A DNA stretch of 64,000 nucleotides from Microbacterium sufflavum (GCF_023101165.1 NZ_CP078076.1:2728001-2792000); one strand, 5' to 3'; shown: positions 7,842 through 19,725, numbered from the stretch's first letter. Numbers and translations: made by a program. Notes: generated from the sequence alone by a model not told the origin.

Positions 7842-8903
7842 TCAGAGGTCGTTCATGCGCGGGATCAGCACCTGGCGGTAGATGATCAGGATGCTCGCCG
7901 CGACGGGGATGGCGATGAGCGCCCCGAGCAGACCCAGCAGGCTGCCGCCGGCGAGGGCGGCGACGACGACGACCGCGCCGGGGACGGAGACCGCGCGGCT
8001 CATGATGCGCGGGGAGATGACGTACGCCTCGATCTGCATGTAGATCAGGTAGTAGATCCCCGCGGCCAGCGCGGTGGCGGGGGAGCCGAGCCCGGGGATC
8101 AGGCAGACCAGCACGATGATCGTGGAACCGGTGAGTGTGCCCACCAGCGGGATCAGGGAGAAGAAGAACGCGATGACCGCGAGGACGGCGGGGAACGGCG
8201 CCTCGATGATCGTCAGGTAGATCGCGCTGAGCACGCCGTTGATGACGCCCTGGGACACCTGGCCCATGACGTAGTAGCCGACCGAATCGGTGATCTGCTC
8301 GGACAGGTCGATGAACCGGTCGCGCTTCGACGACGGCACCAGCTGGTACACGGCTCGCTTGAGCGACGGGGTCGACGCCGTGAGGTAGATCGTGAGGATC
8401 AGCACGATGAAGGCCCCGAACACGCCGCTCAGCACGGCGCCGCTGGCGATCAGCACTCCCTGTCCGATCGACCCCCCGATCTCCGCCAGGTTCGTGGTCA
8501 GCCAGTCCTCGATGTAGTTGAAGACGTCGTCGACCAGAAGGTTCGGGAACGTCTCCTGGATCCAGTCCTTCAGGTCGTCGATCGCGGTGCCGCGCTGGAC
8601 GATCGTGGTGATCTGCGCGATCAATTGCGAGATCTGGTCGACGAGCACCGGCAGCACGATCAGGATGATCCCGACGAAGACCGCAAGGACCGCGAGGATC
8701 GTGACGAGCACGGCGAGCCACCGGGGGAGTCGCCGTCGCTCGAGGAACGAGACGAGGGGATCGAGGCCCAGGCTCAGGAAGAGCGCCGTCCCGATGTAGA
8801 GCAGCACGGTCGAGAGGGTCTGCACGCTGCTGATCAGCAGGATCCCGAGTCCCACGCCGAGCGTCGCCACGAGGGCGGTGCGGAACGGATTGTGGATCTT
8901 CAT
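7842..8903 (-). CDS. AI-2E family transporter / PerM-like membrane protein
   Basis: A 353-residue integral membrane protein with about eight hydrophobic segments. N-terminal pairs (LVATLGVGLGILLI, LYIGTALFLSLGL) precede a cytoplasmic middle (QLIAQITTIVQRG through FPNLLVDD). The C-terminus has the family's GLGSPATALAAGIYYLIYMQ and a final GALIAIPVAAS helix. The family includes TqsA-like autoinducer-2 exporters and sodium/proton antiporters, so substrate assignment is open. The ATG at 8903 has GGAG 6 nt upstream. A longer in-frame start at 8930 is less likely. Confidence 0.85.
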   Translation of the reverse strand: MKIHNPFRTALVATLGVGLGILLISSVQTLSTVLLYIGTALFLSLGLDPLVSFLERRRLPRWLAVLVTILAVLAVFVGIILIVLPVLVDQISQLIAQITTIVQRGTAIDDLKDWIQETFPNLLVDDVFNYIEDWLTTNLAEIGGSIGQGVLIASGAVLSGVFGAFIVLILTIYLTASTPSLKRAVYQLVPSSKRDRFIDLSEQITDSVGYYVMGQVSQGVINGVLSAIYLTIIEAPFPAVLAVIAFFFSLIPLVGTLTGSTIIVLVCLIPGLGSPATALAAGIYYLIYMQIEAYVISPRIMSRAVSVPGAVVVVAALAGGSLLGLLGALIAIPVAASILIIYRQVLIPRMNDL

Positions 8904-9018
8904 CGGTGCTCCTCGAGACGGCTGCAGCAAGGCTATCGAGCCCGGAGCACGGTGCCGCGACGACGTGCCGTCCGTTGCCCACGCGAACTGCTCGTGGGCA
9001 ACACACAGGTGACTTCGC

Positions 9019-9074
9019 TAGTCTGAAATGTCGAGTGTGGCGTCGCGGGCGGGTATTCGCGATGCGTGAGGAGA
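9019..9074 (+). promoter_or_regulatory. Promoter -10 and Shine-Dalgarno deciding the next start
   Basis: TAGTCT at 9019-9024 resembles the -10 boxes used elsewhere in the window. GAGGAGA at 9068-9074 is a strong ribosome site spaced 6 nt from GTG 9081, favouring that codon over the in-frame GTG at 9066. Confidence 0.5.
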
Positions 9075-9080
9075 CTATTC

Positions 9081-11042
9081 GTGCGTTTCGTATGGGCCGT
9101 GGTGGCCTTCGTGCTGGCTGCCGTGCTGATCGGCGCGGGTATCGCTCAGCGGACCGTCTTCATGGGCCCATCGAACCAGCAGGAGCGCGTCTCGATCGAG
9201 GAGCCCGCGCCGTTCGTGCTGATGGACGGCGACGTGCTGCGGACCAACCCGGGCTCGCAGAAGCTCGTGGTGAGCGGCGAGGGCGAGATCTTCGCCAGCT
9301 ACGGCCGGACCGCCGACATGCAGGCCTGGCTGGCCGACTCCGACTACAACCACGTCTCGGTCGGTGACGACGGTGAGTTCGTGGTGGAGCACGTCTCGGC
9401 TCCTGCTGAGGAGGAGACGACGGAGCCCGGCGACGAGGCGGGAGCGACGCCGGCACCCGAAGAGACGCCGGCCACCGACGCCGAGACCGAGGAGCCCGCA
9501 GGTCGCGACCCGGTCGGCTCCGACCTGTGGCTGGACTCCTTCAGCGAGGAGAACCTGCTCACGGCCGACAACATGCAGCTCCCAGAGGGCACGAGCGTAC
9601 TCATCGCCTACGACGGCACGAGAGACGCTCCGGACGACATCGTGGTCTCCTGGCCCCTCGACAACAGCACCCCGCTCGCCGGACCGTTGATGGTCGCGGG
9701 TGGGATCGTGCTCGTGATCGGCCTCGTGCTCTACATCCTCGCGATCCGCCACCAGCGCCGCGGACGTGGGCCGCGCCGGAAAGGCCCCGGGCCGCTCCCG
9801 ATGACGGAGCCGATCGAGGTCGCCGCACTGCCCGCGGGCGAGCGCGCGGCTCTCGATGCGGCCGACGCGAAGCCGACGTCCGACCCCGGTGTCGAGGACG
9901 CCGAGGTGGTGGAGGACGAGCCGACGCCTCGCGCAGAGCCGGAGGGGAAGTCCTCCCTGCGCGCCGCCGGAGCGACGCGCCGCCGTCGGATGCTGGTCCT
10001 GCCCGCCCTGGGGCTCACCGCGCTCCTGGCCGCCGGGTGCTCGGCCGACTCCTGGCCGCAGCTGGGCGACGCCTCCGCCACGCCCTCGCCGTCGCCGACC
10101 GTGATCGCCCCCGAGAACCAGAAGCCGCCGGCGGTCACCGAGGCCCAGGCGAAGCGCATCCTGAAGAGCCTGGCCGACACGGTCGCCGAGGCCGACAGCA
10201 CCCTCGACGCCGACCTCGCGGCCACCCGCCTCGTCGGCCCCGCGCTCGAGGAGCGCGTCGCCGACTACGCCATCCGCGCGAAGGTCACCAACGACGCGCC
10301 TCCCGTGGCCATCCCCACCGACGACGTGCGGGTCGTGCTGCCCGAGGCCACGGACCGCTGGCCGCGCACCGTTCTCATGCTCTCGCAGAGCGCCGACGAC
10401 GACACCGTCCCGCCCGTGCTGCTCACGATGACGCAGGACGACCCGTGGTCGAACTACAAGGTGACCAACCTGGCCCAGATGGCCGCCGACGCACAGTTCC
10501 CGGAGGTCGCGGCGAGCTGGCTCGGCACTTCCATGGTGCCGGCCGACTCCGCGTTCCTGACGCTGCCGCCCGACCAGGTGGCCACGGCGTTCTCCGACGT
10601 GGTCGACAACGTGGAGAAGAGCCAGTACTACGGCCAGTTCGACGATCTCTCGTTGGCGGTCGCCCAGTCGATCCGTGATGGGCGGCAGACCGTGGTGCAG
10701 GGGCTCGTGGATGCGAATGCCGCCGAGACATCGAAGACGGCGTTCAAGGCGGCGCCCACGACCACCGAGCCGGTCTCCATGACCACCCTCGACAGCGGCG
10801 CGATCGTCGCCGTCTCGGTGCTCGACGTCGAGACCATCACCCCGGTCAACTCCGACGTCGTCATCCGCTTCGGCAACAACGAGCAGGCCAAGGCGCTCAC
10901 GGGCGTGACCGAGTCGTCGACGGGTGTCGAGACGACGTACCTGAGTCAGTTGTTCTTCGCCGTCCCCTCGCAGGGTTCGAGCGAGCCGATCAAGCTCCTG
11001 GCCTCCACCCAGGACCTGCTCTCCGTGAAGGTGATCAAGTGA
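9081..11042 (+). CDS. Membrane protein with internal lipoprotein-type signal; large extracytoplasmic C-terminal domain
   Basis: About 653 residues. TM1 at the N-terminus is followed by an extracytoplasmic domain with an acidic, Pro/Thr-rich insert. TM2 (GPLMVAGGIVLVIGLVLYIL, near 200-222) leads into a very basic cytoplasmic loop (RHQRRGRGPRRKG). A third hydrophobic segment, RRRRMLVLPALGL and LTALLAAGC, is a perfect lipoprotein signal with Cys near 320. About 330 extracytoplasmic residues of unknown fold follow. Relatives in Microbacteriaceae are sometimes named glycosyltransferase, but no glycosyltransferase motif is visible. It overlaps the thioredoxin-like gene by 4 nt. Confidence 0.75.
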   Translation: MRFVWAVVAFVLAAVLIGAGIAQRTVFMGPSNQQERVSIEEPAPFVLMDGDVLRTNPGSQKLVVSGEGEIFASYGRTADMQAWLADSDYNHVSVGDDGEFVVEHVSAPAEEETTEPGDEAGATPAPEETPATDAETEEPAGRDPVGSDLWLDSFSEENLLTADNMQLPEGTSVLIAYDGTRDAPDDIVVSWPLDNSTPLAGPLMVAGGIVLVIGLVLYILAIRHQRRGRGPRRKGPGPLPMTEPIEVAALPAGERAALDAADAKPTSDPGVEDAEVVEDEPTPRAEPEGKSSLRAAGATRRRRMLVLPALGLTALLAAGCSADSWPQLGDASATPSPSPTVIAPENQKPPAVTEAQAKRILKSLADTVAEADSTLDADLAATRLVGPALEERVADYAIRAKVTNDAPPVAIPTDDVRVVLPEATDRWPRTVLMLSQSADDDTVPPVLLTMTQDDPWSNYKVTNLAQMAADAQFPEVAASWLGTSMVPADSAFLTLPPDQVATAFSDVVDNVEKSQYYGQFDDLSLAVAQSIRDGRQTVVQGLVDANAAETSKTAFKAAPTTTEPVSMTTLDSGAIVAVSVLDVETITPVNSDVVIRFGNNEQAKALTGVTESSTGVETTYLSQLFFAVPSQGSSEPIKLLASTQDLLSVKVIK

Positions 11043-11974
11043 CCGACATCTCTCCCGCGGCGCTGCGTGGCGCCGTCGACCTCTCGAGTCTCCGCAACCG
11101 CCCCACCCCGTCCTCCGGGGGCGGCCCCGCGACGCAGGGCCAGGGCATCACCGATGTGGTCGTCGATGCGACGGACGAGACCTTCGGCGAGGTCCTGGAG
11201 ATCTCCCGCACCGTCCCGGTCGTGGTCGACCTGTGGGCCGAGTGGTGCGGGCCGTGCAAGCAGCTGAGCCCGATCATCGAGAAGGTCACCCGCGAGCTGG
11301 GCGGTCGCGTGCTGTTGGCGAAGGTGGACGTGGACGCGAACCCGCAGCTCGCCCAGAGCTTCCGCGCGCAGTCGATCCCGATGGTGGTCGCGCTGATCGC
11401 CGGGCAGCCGGTGCCGATGTTCACGGGTGCCGTGCCGGAGCAGCAGGTGCGCGAGGTGTTCGCCCAGCTGCTCCAGTTAGCGGCGCAGAACGGCGTGTCC
11501 GGGACGCTCTCGATCTCGGGCGATGCTGCAGCGGATGCGCCCGAGCCGGTCGAGCCCGAGCTGCCCCCGCTCCACGCCGAGGCGTACGCCGCGATCGAGG
11601 CGGGCGACTACGCCGCCGCCATCCGCGCATATGAGAAGGCGCTGGCCGAGAACCCGCGCGATGAAGACGCCATCGCCGGGCTCGGGCAGGTGCGCCTGCT
11701 CCACCGCGTGCAGGGCCTCGATCTGCAGGAGGCGCGGGCCGCGGCCGCCGCCGGACCGCTCGACGTGCAGGCGCAGTTCGACGTGGCGGATCTCGACCTC
11801 GCCGGAGGGCACGTGGATGACGCGTTCGCGCGGCTCCTCGATCTGTTCGCTCAGCTCCCGTCGGACCAGCGGGCGCCGGTGCGCGAGCGGCTCGTGGAGC
11901 TGTTCGGCCTCATCGGCCCCGCCGACCCGCGCGTCGTGTCGGCGCGCAACCGGCTGTCCTCGCTGCTGTTCTGA
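11039..11974 (+). CDS. Thioredoxin-domain protein with C-terminal TPR (CnoX/YbbN-like)
   Basis: A 311-residue protein with GTG start overlapping the previous stop. The thioredoxin domain has the classic WAEWCGPCKQ motif (Cys70, Cys73) and the cis-Pro loop SIPMVVALIAG. The C-terminal part from about residue 180 is helical and TPR-like (AYAAIEAGDYAAAIRAYEKA, ALAENPRDEDAIAGLGQVRL). This arrangement matches YbbN/CnoX, which in E. coli has SGHC and works as a holdase with GroEL/DnaK. The CGPC here could retain redox activity. No signal peptide is seen, so it is cytoplasmic. Confidence 0.9.
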   Translation: MTDISPAALRGAVDLSSLRNRPTPSSGGGPATQGQGITDVVVDATDETFGEVLEISRTVPVVVDLWAEWCGPCKQLSPIIEKVTRELGGRVLLAKVDVDANPQLAQSFRAQSIPMVVALIAGQPVPMFTGAVPEQQVREVFAQLLQLAAQNGVSGTLSISGDAAADAPEPVEPELPPLHAEAYAAIEAGDYAAAIRAYEKALAENPRDEDAIAGLGQVRLLHRVQGLDLQEARAAAAAGPLDVQAQFDVADLDLAGGHVDDAFARLLDLFAQLPSDQRAPVRERLVELFGLIGPADPRVVSARNRLSSLLF

Positions 11975-11976
11975 GT

Positions 11977-12012
11977 CCGCGCCCCGGGCGAGGTCGTCCT
12001 CGCGGGGCGCGG
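11977..12012. terminator. Bidirectional terminator between converging genes
   Basis: CCGCGCCCC plus GCGAGG (separated by a GG bulge) pair with CCTCGC and GGGGCGCGG around a TCGT loop, 15 bp in all. It lies exactly between the thioredoxin-like stop and the glgB stop and could serve both strands. Confidence 0.75.
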
Positions 12013-12022
12013 CCGGCGCAGC

Positions 12023-14226
<2,204 letters not shown>

Positions 14227-14230
<4 letters not shown>

Positions 14231-16299
14231 GCTCTCTCCCTCACCTTCAGGATGTGCACCGGCTCGGCGAAGGCGTCGAGCCGCACGTAGTTGTGGTCGC
14301 TCCAGGTCCAGACACTGCCGGTCAGCAGATCCTCGACCTCGAACGGTTCGCCCGGGGGGACACCCCAGCGGGTCGTGTCGAGGTGGACCGTGGTCTCCCT
14401 GACCGAGTGCGGGTCGACGTTCGCGACCACGATGATCGTGTCTGCCTGTCCCGTGCCGGTGAACGCCGCATCGAGGTGCTTGCTGTAGACCAGGACGGCG
14501 TCGTCGTCGCTCCAGTGGGTCTCCAGGTTCCGCAGCTGCCTCAGCGCCGGATGCTCGGCGCGGATCGCGTTGAGCCGACGCAGCAGCGGGGCGAGGGACT
14601 CACCGCGCTCCTCGGCACCGCGCCAGTCGCGGAACTTGTACTCGTACTTCTCGTTGTCGATGTTCTCCTCCGAGCCGGGACGCGCCACGTTCTCGAAGAG
14701 CTCGTATCCCGCATACACCCCGTACACCGGCCCCGCGGTGGCCGCGATGCAGGCCCGGATGCGGTAGGCCGCCCGGCCGCCGAACTGGAGGTACTCGGTG
14801 AGGATGTCGTGCGTGTTCACGAACAGATTCGGTCGCATGTAGTCCGCGGTGTCGTGGGAGATGCTGGTGAGGAACTCCTCCAGCTCCGCCTTGGTGTTGC
14901 GCCAGGTGAAGTAGCTGTAGCTCTGCTGGAATCCCACCGCAGCGAGCGCCCGCATGACGGCGGGACGGGTGAAGGCCTCCGCGAGGAACACGACCCCCGG
15001 ATCGCTCTCGTTCACGGTGCGGATGAGCCACTCCCAGAACCGGAGCGGCTTCGTGTGCGGGTTGTCCACCCGGAAGATGCGCACGCCCTGTGCCACCCAG
15101 TGCTGCACGACCCGCAGCATCTCCGAGGCGATGCCCTCGGGGTCGTTGTCGAAGTTGAGCGGATAGATGTCCTGGTACTTCTTGGGCGGGTTCTCCGCGT
15201 AGGCGATCGTGCCGTCCGGCAGGGTCGTGAACCACTCCGGATGCTCGCGGACCCACGGGTGGTCGGGGGACGCCTGCAACGCGAGGTCGAGCGCGACCTC
15301 GAGCCCTTCCTTCTCGGCAGCCCGGACGAAGGCCCGGAAGTCCTGGGCGCTACCGAGGTCGGGATGGATGGCGTCGTGCCCGCCCTCGGCCGCACCGATC
15401 GCGTACGGGGAGCCGGGGTCGCCCGGCTCGGCCACCAGCGTGTTGTTGCGTCCCTTGCGGTTGGTCGAGCCGATGGGGTGGATGGGCACGAGGTAGATCA
15501 CGTCGAACCCCATGGCCGCCACGTCGGGGAGCCGCTTCGCAGCCGTCCGGAAGGTGCCGCTCCGCACCGAGCCGTCCTTCAGCCGCCGCGCCCCCTCCGA
15601 GCGGGGGAAGAACTCGTACCAGGCACCCACCCCTGCTCGCGTGCGATCGACGTGGAGGTGCTGGTCCGCAGAGGCGGAGCGCAGCGACATCAGGGGACGC
15701 TCGGCGAAGACGACCGCGAGCTCCGGGTCTGCCGCGAGGGAGGCGGCGATCGCGGCGTCTCCCGTGCGCAGCGCCTCGGCGCCCTCGCGCAGGCGGCGAC
15801 GCTGGGCCGCTGGCCGGTCCTTCTCGGCGGCGGCCCTGGCCAGCAGCTCGGCGCCGAGTGCGGCCACGACCGGGACATCGACGCCGGCGGCGAGCTTGAG
15901 CCGTGCGGCATGCGCCCAGGTGGCGTAGTCGTCGGAGAAGGCCTCGAAGCGATACCGCCACGGACCCTCCAGGTCCAGCGCGATCGAGACCGTCCACGTG
16001 TCGGTGCCGTCCGCGAGCGCGGTCAGACGGTGCAGGCTCTGCTCTCCGGTGGGGGCGGTGAGGCGCACGTGCACGCCGATGAGGTCGTGCCCTTCCCGGA
16101 ACGACACCACCCGGAACGGCACGACCTCGCCGGCGAACGCCTTCGCGGGAAAGCCGCCGGGGACCGAGGGCGAGCCGTCGAGGAGCGGGATCCGCGTCGT
16201 GCGCAGCTCGCCGGGGAGGTCGGCGCCGTCGAACTCGCGCGGCGGGATCTGAGCGGGGCTCCGGAGAGCCGGGGGCCGGGTACCAGCACGTGCAGTCAC
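14227..16299 (-). CDS. glgE: Alpha-1,4-glucan:maltose-1-phosphate maltosyltransferase
   Basis: A 690-residue GH13_3 enzyme that transfers maltose from maltose-1-phosphate onto glucan. Diagnostic segments are IYLVPIHPIGSTNRKGRNN, ASPDHPWVREHPEWF and ENPPKKYQDIYPLNFDND. Catalytic Asp412 lies in IFRVDNPHTKP and Glu441 in VFLAEAFTRP. GTG start at 16299 with TAGATT six nt upstream, so probably leaderless. The TreS, Pep2/Mak, GlgM and GlgC enzymes that would make its substrate are not in this window. It is co-transcribed with glgB. Confidence 0.96.
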
Positions 16300-16305
16300 A
16301 GTGCG

Positions 16306-16311
16306 AATCTA
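16306..16311 (-). promoter_or_regulatory. -10 element of glgE-glgB (leaderless)
   Basis: On the minus strand TAGATT is followed after 6 nt by the glgE GTG at 16299, with no Shine-Dalgarno between. Confidence 0.65.
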
Positions 16312-16313
16312 CC

Positions 16314-16331
16314 GCTCCGGTGTGCCGGAGC
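16314..16331 (-). terminator. Hairpin between glgX and glgE
   Basis: GCTCCGG and CCGGAGC form a perfect 7-bp stem with a TGTG loop, 32 nt past the glgX stop and abutting the glgE -10 box. It may end glgX transcription, though there is no T-tract, and it could also influence glgE initiation. Confidence 0.45.
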
Positions 16332-16363
16332 CTACCGCTCGACCCGGGCGCAGAACCGTGCTA

Positions 16364-18436
16364 TCACTCGACGCGGAACAGGCGCATCGAAGTGCCGGGA
16401 ACGGACAGGACGTCGCCGGGCTCGAAGACCTCCGCGTGCGCGGAGGGGTGCTCGTCGGCACTCGACCAGAGCGAGACGAACCGGTTCGCGCCGTCGATCT
16501 CCAGCGGCAGTCGCACGTCGATCGGCGCCTCCGTGCCGTGCACGATCAGGAGGATGCGGTTCGCCGCCTCGGTGTCGGGCGTGGAGGCGGCGACGTACTG
16601 CAGCGTGCGGTTGCCGGGATCGTTCCACTGCCCCGGTTCCATCGTCTCGCCGTTCTGGTCGTACCAGTCCATGACCGAGGCGTTCGGGATGTGCTCGCCG
16701 AGCCGGGCGTAGCGGCTGGGGCGCAGCGCGGGATTCTCCTGGCGCAGCCGGATGAGTCGCGTGACGTGCGCGCGCAGATCCTGCTGCCACGGCTCCAGCT
16801 CCCATCCGAGCCACGTGAGCGGAGAGTCCTGGGCGTAGGCGTTGTTGTTCCCGCGCTGAGTGCGCCCGACCTCGTCGCCGGCGGTGAGCATGGGGATGCC
16901 CGCGGACAGCAGGACCGTGCCCAGGAGGTTGCGCATGGCCTTCCGGCGGGCAGCGAGGATCGCAGGATCGTCGGTGGGGCCCTCGACGCCGTGGTTGAAG
17001 GCGCGGTTGGTGTCGGCGCCGTCGCGGTTGTTCTCGCCGTTCGCCTCGTTGTGCTTGACGTCGTAGGAGACGAGGTCGTGGAGCGTGAAGCCGTCGTGCG
17101 CCGTGACGAAGTTGATGCTGGCGAGCGGACCGCGCTCCTCGCTGAAGGTGTTGGAGGAGCCCGCGAGGCGCGTGGCGAAGCCGCCGATGCCCACCGGGGC
17201 GGAGGCGCGACGGGCGTAGTCGATGTCGCTCAGCCAGAAGTTGCGCACCCGGTCGCGGTAGCGGTCGTTCCACTCGTGCCACCCCGTGGGGAAGTTGCCC
17301 GTCTGCCAGCCGCCCAGCCCCACGTCCCACGGCTCGGCGATGAGCTTGGTGTCGGCGAGCACGGGGTCGGCGGCGATCGCCCGCAGCAGCGGATGCTCCG
17401 GGTTGTATGTGTGGGCGGCGTCTCGGGCGATCGCGGTCGCGAGGTCGAAGCGGAAACCGTCGATCTGCATCTCCTCCGCCCAGTACCGCAGCGAGTCCAG
17501 GACGAGGCGGGCGCCGGCGTCGGTGCTGGTGTCCAGCGTGTTGCCGCACCCGGTGGTGTCGATGTAGACGCCGTTCCCGTCCTGCCGGTAGTAGCTCGCG
17601 TTGTCGATACCGCGCAGGCTCGAGCGCGGGCCGCCGATGCCCTCCTCCGAGGTGTGGTTGTAGACGACGTCGAGGATGACCTCGAGCCCGGCCTCGTGGA
17701 GCAGCTTCACCATGCCCTTGAACTCGGCGATGATCGCCTCCGGTCCGCGCTTGCGGGCGTCCTCGGTGGCGTACGCGGCGTGAGGCGTGAAGTAGTTGAG
17801 GGTGTTGTAGCCCCAGTAGTTGGTGAGGCCGCGCTCGAGCAGGCGCGGCTCCGGCACGAAGGCGTGCACGGGCAGGAGCTCGACGGAGGTGATGCCGAGC
17901 GCGTGGAAGTGCTCGATCATCGCGGGGTGTGCGAGACCCGCGTACGTGCCGTGCAGCGCGGGCGGCACCTCGGGGTGGCGCTTGGTCATGCCCTTGAGAT
18001 GGCCCTCGTAGATCACGGTGCGATCGAGCGGGATGCGCGGCTTGCTCGTGTTCCCCCAGTCGAAGCCGTCGACGATGACCACCGACCGCCACTCCTGGTA
18101 GCCGTGTCCCTGGGCGAGGCCCTTCGCGTAGGGGTCGAGCAGCAGCGTCTCGGGGTTGAACGTGTTGCCGGGGCCGTGCGGCCCTCCCACGCGGACCGCG
18201 TACCGGGTTCCTGGCTGGAGCAGGGCAGACGTGACCTCCCACACGCCGCCCGGCCGACGCTCGAGCGCGGCCTGGTCCGTGACCCAGTCGAGGTCGGTCG
18301 CGTCGAAGACGACCAGCTCCATCGACGAGGCGTTGCCCGACCAGACCCGCAGGGTGCCGCCGCCGTCGTGCAGGCGGACGCCGAGATCGTCGAGGGCCGA
18401 TCCGCCGGGGACGACGGGGACGCGGGAGTCAGGCAT
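16364..18436 (-). CDS. glgX: Glycogen debranching enzyme GlgX
   Basis: A 690-residue GH13 isoamylase-type enzyme that hydrolyses alpha-1,6 branches of phosphorylase-limit dextrin. The N-terminal CBM48 (LRVWSGNASSMELVVFDA) is followed by the GlgX signature YIDTTGCGNTLD, nucleophile region DGFRFDLATAIARD, acid/base LIAEPWDVGLGGWQ and ENNRDGADTNRAFNHG. Length is typical. ATG 18436 follows TAGGGT by 6 nt, so it is probably leaderless. It lies directly upstream of glgE but has its own promoter and a hairpin after it. Confidence 0.96.
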   Translation of the reverse strand: MPDSRVPVVPGGSALDDLGVRLHDGGGTLRVWSGNASSMELVVFDATDLDWVTDQAALERRPGGVWEVTSALLQPGTRYAVRVGGPHGPGNTFNPETLLLDPYAKGLAQGHGYQEWRSVVIVDGFDWGNTSKPRIPLDRTVIYEGHLKGMTKRHPEVPPALHGTYAGLAHPAMIEHFHALGITSVELLPVHAFVPEPRLLERGLTNYWGYNTLNYFTPHAAYATEDARKRGPEAIIAEFKGMVKLLHEAGLEVILDVVYNHTSEEGIGGPRSSLRGIDNASYYRQDGNGVYIDTTGCGNTLDTSTDAGARLVLDSLRYWAEEMQIDGFRFDLATAIARDAAHTYNPEHPLLRAIAADPVLADTKLIAEPWDVGLGGWQTGNFPTGWHEWNDRYRDRVRNFWLSDIDYARRASAPVGIGGFATRLAGSSNTFSEERGPLASINFVTAHDGFTLHDLVSYDVKHNEANGENNRDGADTNRAFNHGVEGPTDDPAILAARRKAMRNLLGTVLLSAGIPMLTAGDEVGRTQRGNNNAYAQDSPLTWLGWELEPWQQDLRAHVTRLIRLRQENPALRPSRYARLGEHIPNASVMDWYDQNGETMEPGQWNDPGNRTLQYVAASTPDTEAANRILLIVHGTEAPIDVRLPLEIDGANRFVSLWSSADEHPSAHAEVFEPGDVLSVPGTSMRLFRVE

Positions 18437-18442
18437 GAATAC

Positions 18443-18448
18443 ACCCTA
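18443..18448 (-). promoter_or_regulatory. -10 element of glgX (leaderless)
   Basis: TAGGGT on the minus strand, then 6 nt, then ATG 18436. Confidence 0.65.
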
Positions 18449-18528
18449 GGCGTGTTGCATTTCAGTCTCATGTCGGCGCGGACCCGGTCCCAGAGGCACG
18501 ACAGTGTCCGCACGACCGGGGATCGGGG

Positions 18529-18534
18529 GAGAAT
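18529..18534 (+). promoter_or_regulatory. -10-like element of the cysteine desulfurase gene
   Basis: GAGAAT, 6 nt before ATG 18541. The same hexamer and spacing precede dinB. Confidence 0.5.
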
Positions 18535-18540
18535 CGAGGT

Positions 18541-19716
18541 ATGCGGCACTACCTCGATCACGCGGCGACCACGCCTCTGCGCGCGGAGGCCCGCGACGCC
18601 TGGCTCGAGGCGGCGACCGTCGTGGGCAACGCCTCGTCGACGCACGGCGCCGGACAGGACGCGCGGCGCCTGCTGGAGGAGTCGAGGGAGCGGCTCGCCG
18701 CGGTGCTCCACGCCGACCCGATCGAGGTCGTGTTCACCTCGGGGGGCACGGAGTCGATCAACCTCGCCGTGCAGGGGCTCTGGCGCGCACGGGACGCGGG
18801 CACCACCGCGATCGTGCTGCCCGACGGGGAGCATCACGCCACGATGGACACCGTCGCGGCTCTCGCCGCGGAGGGCGCGGAGGTCCGCGCGGTCCCGGTG
18901 TCGCCGGAGGCGCGCATCGATGACCCCCGCTTCGCCGCCGCGCTTCCGGGTGCCGCGCTCGCGACGGCTCTGGTCGCCAACAACGAGGCCGGCACGATCA
19001 ACGATGTGGCCGCCCTCGCGGCGGCCGCGGCCGACAACCGCGTGCCGTTGCACCTCGACGCGGTCGCGGCCCTGGGCCACGTGCCGCTCTCCTTCCGGGG
19101 CCTGCGCGGGTCGGCGGAGGGTCATGGCGGGCTCGTCGCGCTGAGCATCGCGGGCCACAAGGTGGGTGCTCCGGTCGGGGCCGGCGCACTGCTGGTCGCC
19201 CGGTCGGCTCGTCTCGCTCCGCTGCTGCGCGGCGGTGGACAGCAGCGGGGACTCCGGGCGGGCACGCAGGACGTGGCGGGCGCGGCGGCGCTGGCCACCG
19301 CGGTCGAGCTGGCCGAGAGCGAGCGCGAGGAGGAGGCGCGGCGGCTGCGTGCTCTGCGTGACCGCCTCGTCGAGGGCGTTCGCGCGCGGGTGCCCGCCGC
19401 CGAGCTCCTGGGCGACCCGCACGTGCGGTTGCCGGGCAATGCGCAGCTGCTGTTCCCGGGGGCCGTGGGGGAGAGCCTGCTCTTCCTCCTCGACGTCGCC
19501 GGGGTATCGGTGTCCACCGGCTCGGCCTGTCAGGCGGGGGTCGCGGAGCCCTCCCACGTGGTGATGGCGATGGGCCGGTCGGAGCGAGACGCCCGCAGCG
19601 TGCTGCGCTTCTCTCTGGGGCGCACCTCCCGCGATGATGACGTGGACGCCGTGCTGTCGGTGATCGCGGACGCGTATGCGCGTGCGTCCGGCGCCGGCTC
19701 AGCTGCGCGCTCGTAG
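18541..19716 (+). CDS. Cysteine desulfurase (NifS/IscS family)
   Basis: A 391-residue PLP enzyme that moves sulfur from cysteine to an acceptor. The N-terminus YLDHAATTPLR and NASSTHGAGQDARR are family hallmarks. The PLP lysine is Lys207 in SIAGHKVGAPVG and the persulfide Cys330 lies in STGSACQAGV, a short IscS-like active loop. It sits 9 nt before mnmA, so it is probably the sulfur donor for tRNA 2-thiolation rather than a general Fe-S enzyme. No scaffold gene (iscU/sufU) is nearby. Confidence 0.92.
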   Translation: MRHYLDHAATTPLRAEARDAWLEAATVVGNASSTHGAGQDARRLLEESRERLAAVLHADPIEVVFTSGGTESINLAVQGLWRARDAGTTAIVLPDGEHHATMDTVAALAAEGAEVRAVPVSPEARIDDPRFAAALPGAALATALVANNEAGTINDVAALAAAAADNRVPLHLDAVAALGHVPLSFRGLRGSAEGHGGLVALSIAGHKVGAPVGAGALLVARSARLAPLLRGGGQQRGLRAGTQDVAGAAALATAVELAESEREEEARRLRALRDRLVEGVRARVPAAELLGDPHVRLPGNAQLLFPGAVGESLLFLLDVAGVSVSTGSACQAGVAEPSHVVMAMGRSERDARSVLRFSLGRTSRDDDVDAVLSVIADAYARASGAGSAARS

Positions 19717-19719
19717 ACT
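19714..19719 (+). promoter_or_regulatory. -10 element of mnmA (leaderless)
   Basis: TAGACT, 6 nt before ATG 19726. It overlaps the end of the upstream coding region, so mnmA can also be transcribed alone. Confidence 0.6.
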
Positions 19720-19725
19720 GGACCC

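Noticed and set aside
9062..9080. ATG at 9062 and GTG at 9066 as starts of the large membrane protein.
   Set aside because: ATG 9062 is in another frame. GTG 9066 lies before the strong GAGGAGA site, which is correctly spaced only for GTG 9081.
8904..9080. Possible riboswitch in the gap between the AI-2E-family gene and the large membrane protein.
   Set aside because: No recognisable aptamer pattern or terminator/antiterminator pair; a plain promoter explains the gap.
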